Of a stretch of 64,000 bases of DNA, positions 56,740 through 64,000 are shown piece by piece (position 1 is the stretch's first letter; each line of letters begins with the position of its first letter). The notes beneath the pieces are model-generated. The model made no database searches. It saw only the letters and a list, made by a program, of their open reading frames with translations, and had not been told where the DNA came from. This DNA is from Acholoe squamosa (Eukaryota > Annelida > Polychaeta > Phyllodocida > Polynoidae): the NCBI GenBank assembly GCA_949317995.1, contig OX439044.1, forward strand, positions 20,236,641 through 20,300,640, given 5' to 3'. A program made the translations under genes and the position numbers.

Positions 56740-57560
56740 CTGTCCTTCATTAAGTCCAACATTATAAAGACTATCAATAAAACATTTTCTTCGGGGCCAA
56801 ATTGCCGCGAGCGGAGGCGCAGCAGCAGTGGCATCGAGAAATTGACACGTGGGTATAAAACCTCAAGATAAAACTCTACTTCCGCCGTGATGGCTGCCAT
56901 TGGAGCGTCCATAAGCGAACACTTCACGTTGTATAGATTGTGCCATTATCGGCCCACAGCCATGTGTAAAATTAAGTCCTGTGTGGGCCGTTTTATTGGC
57001 CAATAATATAAGTCAGTATTGGCATGCTGCCACGAGCGATTGCGGTGCGCTGAGTAACAACTGAACGGAAAATAACAAACAAACTCGCCTATGACACCCC
57101 CTAGTGCCAGTCCCTAGTACCACTCAACCCAATAGCCTGTAGCTAGCTCGCAGGCCTGCACTGTAGGCCCCACGTTATTTTATTTCACCCTGCCCATGCC
57201 CCAGCGAACCAGCACGCCGACGACCAACTTGGCATTTTGTCAAGTGTTCGCACGGTGCTGGCGAATTAATTAAATTATCAGGTATGTAGGCAAATGAAGC
57301 CCGTTAATTAGCGGCGGCAGAGGTGGCCGATAGCACGCTCTGCAGCCCGCCTAATCGACCAATGCCTTACGATAATTGCAGAGCAGTTCCTTTTTCTCCT
57401 CATCCAACATTCCCCCTCTCCCAGCTCACGGCTATTCTCACCGGAGACAATTGTGGAAAAGTATAAACGTGTCAAATTCAAGTTTCTTACCACCGTCTTG
57501 GCTCGGCGCCACGGCTTTTTGAAAAGTGAGGTATAATTACAATGGCCAGTGGTAGGGCCA
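56740..57560. promoter_or_regulatory. long regulatory-looking block
   Basis: The stretch includes TTGCCGCGAGCGGAGGCG, TTGACACGTGGG, CCGTGATGGCTGCCATTGG, the 14-bp palindrome TTATTGGCCAATAA (56993-57006), a CTCF-like CACTAGGGGGTG on the minus strand near 57095, GCGAATTAATTAAATTA and CCGTTAATTAGCGGCGG. It is repeat-free and mixes CpG-rich with homeodomain-like TAATTA sites. The ORFs here (for example 56691-56927 on the minus strand) show no domain. Confidence 0.4.
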
Positions 57561-58765
57561 GCCACAATGGAATGCTCTGCACCTGATCTGATATTGCCAA
57601 AGCTTCAGTGAGTTCGTATGTAACGTTAGGAAAACTCGCCATTGAAAATTTAACATTTTGAAACCAGCCGAGCGTTGGGAGGCGGGCAAGTGGGGAGATT
57701 GGCGGGAGGGATGCCAGAATGCTTCCCGTAGGACACGTGTATAGATTCAAAGTGATAGGCAGTAATTCTAAGGACATTGCTGCGTGGCATGCATAGTTCA
57801 GTTTGGCATCTTTAGGAAGTAATTTTAAGTCAGTGAACCATATATTGGCTTTCTTTGGAGGTTGGTTATGACCTACAGATCAGTTATAGGGATGTGCGTG
57901 CGAGTGAAAATAGATGGACTAAGCACACCAGAACATGCTTATGGTTTTATTCAGATTTATTTTGGGAACAATATCGTTGGTGGACATAACGCTACCTCTA
58001 TATCAATCACCAACGTGGACCTGTTGTGTGAAGGCCAGGAAAGGCTAGCAAGAATTTAATGATGGGTACGTGTGTGAATTCATATCATAGTATACATAAT
58101 GGAGCATTGTCATGAATCAATACATCAAATACCCACACATGCTTAAGGAGGGCACATGCAGACAGGACACAAAGGGGGAGTGATAGTGTAACCTTGGTTT
58201 TAATTACCTACAGAATGTACCTGCATACCACCCCTACACACCTGTGCCATACCACCTGACAATAACCCAAGCTGCTGCAGCAGGGCTGTAAGGGACCGTC
58301 CTCTAACGGCCCCCACCCACATCCATATCCCCATTCTCACCTTCAAAGACACCTTCTCCAAAAGTGAGAGTCTCATCCTCTGTTTATCAAACAAGAACAA
58401 GCACCCACTCCAGCCACTGCCCACTATCCTACTCCAGTGGAAGCCACTTCAGAATGCCTCATAAAGAAGCCACTCCAGACACTCAAGAGCACCTCAAGAG
58501 CCACTCCAGCAGTGAGGGGTCCAGGAAAGGAGGCTGTTAGCGATGGTGCAGAGTGTAGGGGCTGTACGCAGTTAGGGTATAGAACTGGATGTGTTCGGTT
58601 GCGTAACTATGGGCAATGTGAATGTTACAATGACCACAATTGGGCACTTCCCACTGTGGTGGTGGTGGGGGGGGGGGGAGTGGCCTTATGTCTGTGATCT
58701 ACTGGCATGTGGAAACCATCATAAGGCACCGACGACATATACATAATAGGTGGAATGTACCTTGA

Positions 58766-58773
<8 letters not shown>
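57561..58773. other. non-coding spacer
   Basis: A 65-codon plus-strand frame at 57862-58059 (ending NVDLLCEGQERLARI) looks somewhat protein-like but lacks clear splice sites or a known family. The CpG-poor rest holds a G run near 58666-58678. Confidence 0.3.

Positions 58774-58835
<62 letters not shown>
58774..58835. repeat. (TA)n microsatellite
   Basis: About 31 uninterrupted TA units follow a short (TG)n lead-in. The Tyr-Ile repeat ORFs on the minus strand come from it. Confidence 0.95.
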
Positions 58836-58839
<4 letters not shown>

Positions 58840-59307
58840 GAGGACACTGAGTGTGGTACATGTATATAGTAAGTAGTATATGAATTGTCTCCTCTACTGG
58901 ACAATTAAATTAGATGTTTTCTTCAAACATGAATAGGCCAATATTACTGATGACGAATGCTATGGAAAGTTGTGGTCACCTTATAAGAGAGACTTCTTCT
59001 AAATGGCTTGGCTATGTTTATTTTCACATATTTGCTTCTGCCATTTTTGTAATTTATGAACACGATCTACAGATTAAGTTTTGATAGAGAAAGCAATGTC
59101 AACTTTCCTGCATTAACAATTCAAAACGACCATTCCGTCCCAATGTATCTGTCCTGTTGCAGACAAGAACTCTAGTTCCTGCTTAGGCCGTTGGGGCCAG
59201 CACCGTCTGAAAGTTTGCAAGTGTAGGCAGAAACTTTGAACCAATCAGGACGCAGCCAACCGTGCTGCCTTCCATCAGGCCCTATGGAGAACGCGGACAG
59301 CAGGTAG

Positions 59308-59602
59308 TACCGTAATCTTCCGCATATAACGCGCACTTCGCGTATAAGACGCACCTAGAGTTGAAGAATATTGTCCAAAAAATCAAAAAAATCATAACTT
59401 TGGTTCTACTGAATGGATTTTCAAAATTCAAAAAGCTATGTGTAGCTAGGGCCCCCCGCACCCCCTTGAGACCCCCTCTGTCATTTTGTGAGTTAAGGGG
59501 AGTGTAACATATTAAAAGAAAGCTCTTGGTGCCCCCTTTCAGATCCAGGAAGCACTAAAACCTCGCGTATAAGACGCGCCTTATACGCAGGAGATTACGG
59601 TA
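59308..59602 (+). mobile_element. short TIR DNA element, family A copy 2
   Basis: The ends TACCGTAATCTTCCGCATAT and the reverse complement of GCCTTATACGCAGGAGATTACGGTA form imperfect inverted repeats with TA at both edges, fitting a TA target duplication (59308-59309, 59601-59602). GCGTATAAGACGC motifs lie just inside both ends. The interior GTAACATATTAAA and GAAAGCTCTTGGTG match the copy at 7328-7562 in reverse orientation. It is non-autonomous, with no ORF. Confidence 0.75.
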
Positions 59603-60099
59603 GTCCATAATGTCAATACTGCTATTGTCTATATTGGTGCAATATACAAGAAATTGCTAAACGGCCTTATATCAGATAAGAAATAGAGTTTTTAATGGTG
59701 ACGCATTTCAGTGAAATACTTGGCATTTACATATAGAATTTGAGGAAGAGAGGAGACATAACAAAAGCTGGTTGGTTTCCATCTTATATCCTTTGTCCTT
59801 TTTATGAATCCACCAATATAATTATGAAAATTGTTCCATACTGCGACAGCATTTAGAGTCTCGATGGTATTTTTCAATTGCATGTATATACGTATGTTCG
59901 GTGTCAGCATCAGTATACGATGCGATGATAAGTCCACATTGAAGATCTCTCGCAAAGGGGTTGTACTATTATAGGCTTAAACGGTGATACATACTTGATG
60001 AAACACTATATCTCACAGAACATATATACTCCGTCTCTTCCAACACCCTGTGGTCGGTATAGTCGGACTGGGAAAGCGGGTTGTAAACTTAGGATCCCT

Positions 60100-60360
60100 C
60101 CAGGGGGTGGATCTGCGGAGAGGCCCGGGCAGCACGCACGCAGTGACTCCTCCTATCCGTGAGCCATCCTGCCGCGCCCCCTGCCATGCATCTCGCGTCT
60201 GCCGACGGCCGCGACCGTAATCCTCAACGACTTCAAACGTGCCGCCGCACTGACCAGAAGGGCCGCGTCCCCGCGGCGGAAACGCGGCGACGTTGGAACC
60301 GACGGTATAAGGGCGGCGGGTAGCCGCGTACGCCTCAGAGAACAGTCGTGTTTTCACTAG
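60100..60360 (+). promoter_or_regulatory. CpG island with TATA box and initiator at 31-bp spacing
   Basis: The stretch is CpG-dense (CCGACGGCCGCGACCG, GTCCCCGCGGCGGAAACGCGG). TATAAG starts at 60306 and TCAGAG at 60335 gives an initiator A at 60337, a canonical TATA-to-start distance on the plus strand. CACTAG and a G+C-rich leader follow. The minus-strand ORF 60013-60495 (160 codons) crosses the island but has no domain. Confidence 0.4.
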
Positions 60361-60392
60361 TCTAGGGCTGCTGCAGTGGCTGGGGCCGCGGC

Positions 60393-60554
60393 ATGGAGAG
60401 GCTGGAGACCATCGAGCAGCCAAGGAGAAAACCGGAGCCGACAACTGGCCAGATTGGGTCATCAGCAGGGCCCAGCTTCGGCCTCCAAAACGCAAATTGG
60501 CTGGGCCGACTCACGACCCCCTACCCCCCACCCCCGGCCTTGCCCTACTGCTAA
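60393..60554 (+). CDS. small ORF downstream of the 60.3-kb promoter candidate
   Basis: The first ATG after the predicted start lies in a good context, GCGGCATGG, and opens 53 codons beginning MERLETIEQPRRKPEPTTG and ending PPPPALPYC. The N-terminal half is charged and plausible; the C-terminal half is Pro-rich and translates the simple CCCCCA-type sequence. It might be a short peptide, an upstream ORF, or the start of an exon spliced before the Pro-rich part (no strong donor was seen). No family was recognised. Confidence 0.2.
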   Translation: MERLETIEQPRRKPEPTTGQIGSSAGPSFGLQNANWLGRLTTPYPPPPALPYC

Positions 60555-61780
60555 AACCCCCACTGGCCTCTGCCTGCATCGATAGTACTAGCCTTGCCGA
60601 CCCATCAGGATCGTACCCAGTGGCACCAACGTGACCCTATGTGCTATGGATACTGCGACCCACGGTCATGCAGGAACCACCCCCCCCCCCCAAATCCCTC
60701 CCTCGTGAGTCCACCTATGATACTGCCATCAAGGCTCCAGCGTCTCACTCTCTGATACCCTCCAACACGAGCCCCTGCTATCGATAATGCCACTAAGAAT
60801 CCTAACTGCCACAAAAACTGCCCTAACCCCCCCCCCTCCTCCCTCCTTCACATGACTCCTATAAGAAATACCACCCACAGAAACGTACCTCATCCTTTTA
60901 ACAAGAACATCACTCCTACTACCGGTAGCGAAAGTACACCAAGCGTCATACAAAAGCTACTGCCCTCCCTTCCTAATCATCATACAGAGGAAGTCCGTCT
61001 CACCCCCTGATTCTTTTTAAAGATAATGCCATTTATCGTCCAGCAGGAACTTAACATATCTGCCTGCCACCAATCCTCAAAAAAAAAGTCGCCTCCAATT
61101 TCTTCAGCATGACCCGTGCTTAATTTTACAGGAAATCTGCCCATGGGGGCTAGAGGAACCTTTGCACTCAATGGTCTCCAGAATGTTTCAGATACCTGTC
61201 CCTATATATGACTAAATGTATATGCATACTAACGGTACTATAGGGCTGACTGGGGATACATTATCAACCAATCAGATAATTCCCTCCATTCACTGCAGCA
61301 TTTTTGGGTACATTATGTAACACCTGCTACCCATTATGCCGGCTGTTATCAGTGGTATCTTGCCAGGTCTCAGATCAAGCAATGGCGGACCCACTAGACC
61401 TCAATCCTGAGCCCTATACCTCTATAAAATTAAGCAGATCCACATGCCACTGGGGTATGCAGAGTATAGATGTATAGAAGCCGAATCTAGCTTGAGTTGA
61501 TTGCACATACCTGGACATTATAAACATATATATTCATGGTATTCGTTGATGCTGTTCCATTTATTAAAAAAAAACAAAAAAAAAACATGCAGAAGTCCCA
61601 GGGCATAAGTGCGTGAACGATCTCATATATAATTATATACTGTAAGAAACATTCATATAATAGGCTGAGATGCATATACGATGAGAAAGGACAAAATCCC
61701 TATGAAAAATAAAACATCTTTTTGGTTACCATGTATAATTCTAGCGTCTGTGTCTGTTGTACAAGCTTCAGAAGGCGGGT
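60555..61780. other. non-coding spacer
   Basis: C runs at about 60681-60690 and 60827-60835 and A runs near 61565-61585. No supported gene was seen. Confidence 0.35.
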
Positions 61781-63420
61781 GTTGTATTTGTCTCTTTCCA
61801 CAACAGAGCAATGTTTTTTAATCATACCGCGTTTCAGCTTCCCGCCTCTCCATTTCCCCTTTTTAATTCGACTCATGCCACAATTGGTTTTGACTTGGAT
61901 AAGAGCCACTGCCGTGAGCGCGACATTGTGCGACATTTTCTGCGTTTGCTGGAGGGGGGAAGGGGTACAGAGGGAGGCATGCCTTTTGTCTTATTTTATG
62001 CGTTATCAAAGAACCCGTTTATTTTTTCCGGCTTTGTTTGCATAGAAATCAATGTCTTCAACACCTCTTGGCGAGCAGGGGCGCCAACAAAAAAGCCAGC
62101 ACTAATCCAATTTCCCCGCGTCTTCTGTTCAATAAAACATCGCGATGCAATTGTGTTGCAGCAAATGAAATTACATTTTCTGCTGACTAGGCAGGGCATA
62201 GCTGCAGTAATGGTTCATAGTGGCCAAGGCAGGCGCGCTACATAAATTTCACAGGCGGCAAGGCCTATTGTGGCCGTGTGCACGCCCTGTGGCAGTAACT
62301 CCTGCTCCGCCCGCGGGGAGGCAGCACCGTACAGTGTCCACTAGTGAGAAGGATGCATGGGTTCTGGCCAAATACTTCCCTCTCCGTCTGGTCTTCTCAC
62401 CCCATACGAAAATGGCGCCGAAAAATTGACTGCGTCCCTGATTGATTGACCCAGGCAAAGTCAAAACAACAGACGCTGGCCGCTTGGCTTTGATGGCGGC
62501 TGGGGTTTCCCTTCCTGTCGACTTGTCTTGTGTTTTAGCGTCTCTCATGCATTAAGGCTTGTCGACGGCTGCTCCCCAACAACGCTATTTGCGCAGACGA
62601 CTTTCGCGCCAACCCCTTCTAATACTCCCGCCATTTCCCCCCTTTCGGAAAACCCCACTTCTCTTGCACTAAAACACAAGAAAACTCTGTATCATCCAAA
62701 GCAGAATGGTCAAAGCTGAAGGTTCTCATGTTCAAATGCGCAGCGCTACTCAAAAAGCCTGTAACCCTGTTGTTTGGTTTGGATCTCGTCCTGGGAACAG
62801 AATATGTCGGGGGAGTATAGTCTTCTCTCACAGGAAGGGTTATTAGCCTTCGATCACAAGTCGAGCAGGGCCGTTGCTGGTCTCACACATCGCCTGTAGC
62901 TCGACCTTTTGCTTGTTTCTGCCTTAGTGATTGTGATAACAAACAAGAAAGGCGCCGCGTCGATAGGAGCAATATGGCACCCGGCACCCCGCCTACTTTC
63001 ATGTGGCCTTACAGAAAGCTAGACTGCCGCACAGCCGTATATCAACTTTCCCCTCTTATAGTTTTTACTCTCCCTTCACAAGCCTCTTTTCATCGTCCCT
63101 TTTTCTTTATTTAGTTGCTCTTTTAATCTGCACAGCGCGGCATGAGGTGGCCTCTTAATACGACACCAGATGTTCAGGCTTCACAGGCTGCTTGTAAAAT
63201 AATGATCATCGGAGGACGCTATGCTTGGTCCCTGCTTCAGACCTACACTTCACAGATTCAATCAAGATACGAAGACCAATATCACCTCTAGTTCCGCCTG
63301 TGAACTCCATCAAGAGACACTGTGTGCTAAGTTTCCATACGAAAAGTGTCCACGGAATACCACGTAGAATACCACGTAGCCGACAGTGGAATTTCAAAGA
63401 ATAGACCCCCTAATTAAGGC
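61780..63420. promoter_or_regulatory. extended regulatory-looking region
   Basis: 61800-62560 is moderately G+C-rich, repeat-free and open in several frames at once. It includes GGCGCCGAAA (62414-62423, E2F type), GAAAATGGCGCC and CCGCCCGCGGGGAGG. 62560-63170 continues with TTTCGCGCC, GAAAGGCGCCGCG and AATATGGCACCCGGCACC. Overlapping ORFs (for example plus 61757-62245) have no domain. I infer regulatory DNA, but an unrecognised exon cannot be excluded. Confidence 0.3.
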
Positions 63421-64000
63421 CTAAGTCAAACACATTAATAGAACAGAAAACTCCCCCATATATTCCAACTATTCCTCCAGGAAACACTCACATTATGTGC
63501 TCTTATATTCTGAATTTAATGCAAATTGCTTTTGATAGTTTCATACTACATATACATTGTATATTATTGTTGACATTTCACAAAACAATAAATTCAATAT
63601 CAGATTGAAAAAAAAAAGACTGTGTTTCACCTAGTTGCGTGCCATCATCTATGCAGCCTCCTAAAATTGCTTGAAGCTATGAATGTTATGTGCCTCCTCT
63701 CCTGTCTGTCAGTCCCTGGTATATAAACTACGTAAAATACATCCCTCACAACCCCTATTACCTCGGTATCTTCACCTCAGAGATCACTAGCACCTTTGTC
63801 ATTCCCAGGCACTCCTCATGCAAGTCTTATATTAGCATAGTGGTTAACAATAAAGCCTTTTTTTCGTATAGTCCCCTCATATAAGGTTATCAGAAACTGT
63901 CCTTGCCTTAGGTCCTGTTCTTACAGCCTGTCCAGGGTTACTGCCAGCTGATGCAACCCAACAACTATAGACCTATAACTATGGGTCTAAGGTAGATTTA
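63421..64000. other. non-coding spacer
   Basis: A+T-rich, with an A run near 63608. A 64-codon ORF at 63690-63884 has no features. Nothing else was seen. Confidence 0.35.

Noticed and set aside
58625-58904. Tyr-Ile repeat ORFs
   Set aside because: They translate a TA microsatellite.

Overview
This is a window of animal nuclear DNA, about 43% G+C by eye, with one 200-base run of N (26001-26200) that marks a scaffold join. It is intron- and spacer-rich, carries tRNA-derived SINEs, many short inverted-repeat DNA elements, a minisatellite and a Ngaro/DIRS-type retroelement, and has almost no long host reading frames. A retroposed element ending in a (TCAC)n tail behind a GGCGTTAAAC-like stretch (49051-49236, minus strand) is of a kind I associate with molluscs and other lophotrochozoans. 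My best guess is therefore a marine lophotrochozoan, but an invertebrate deuterostome such as a lancelet cannot be excluded.

Layout. 1-5124: a young Ngaro-like tyrosine-recombinase retroelement on the minus strand, with its far end beyond the left edge. 5125-5640: CpG-rich, promoter-like DNA. 7.3-12.5 kb: a repeat nest with four short DNA elements, two tRNA-derived SINEs, a tandem array that holds a tRNA-like segment, and an inverted repeat whose arms carry mirrored small ORFs. 12.5-38 kb: spacer with scattered G+C-rich blocks that read like conserved regulatory DNA (E2F, CRE, POU and CTCF type sites, and a GC-box/CCAAT/CCAAT/TATA promoter next to a (GGGT)n G-quadruplex tract at 29.5-29.65 kb). 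38390-38549: the one host coding exon I recognise, the end of a PTB domain of ANKS1 (Odin/AIDA-1) type on the minus strand. 39.6-39.9 kb: a strong plus-strand promoter (two TCACGTGA, NRF1, ETS, TCT initiator) followed by a splice donor. 43.7 and 44.6 kb: two unassigned minus-strand candidate coding exons with good donors. 45.0-47.1 kb: a minisatellite with 31-, 27- and 30-bp units and a 111-bp higher-order repeat. 47.5-51.7 kb: a DNA element with a perfect 10-bp target duplication, a SINE-like insert with a perfect 14-bp duplication, and two inverted-repeat elements. 52-63.4 kb: further regulatory-looking blocks, a TA microsatellite, a second copy of the 7.3-kb element family and a TATA/initiator promoter candidate at 60.3 kb.

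The clearest non-gene signal is four perfect matches to the CTCF core (CCASYAGRKGGC), where about 0.1 is expected by chance. Three point right (27.2, 32.7 and 34.4 kb) and one points left (56.3 kb), so together they bracket the interval that holds the exon and promoter candidates. I found no CRISPR array, operon, prokaryotic feature, intact rRNA gene, convincing functional tRNA gene or known microRNA.
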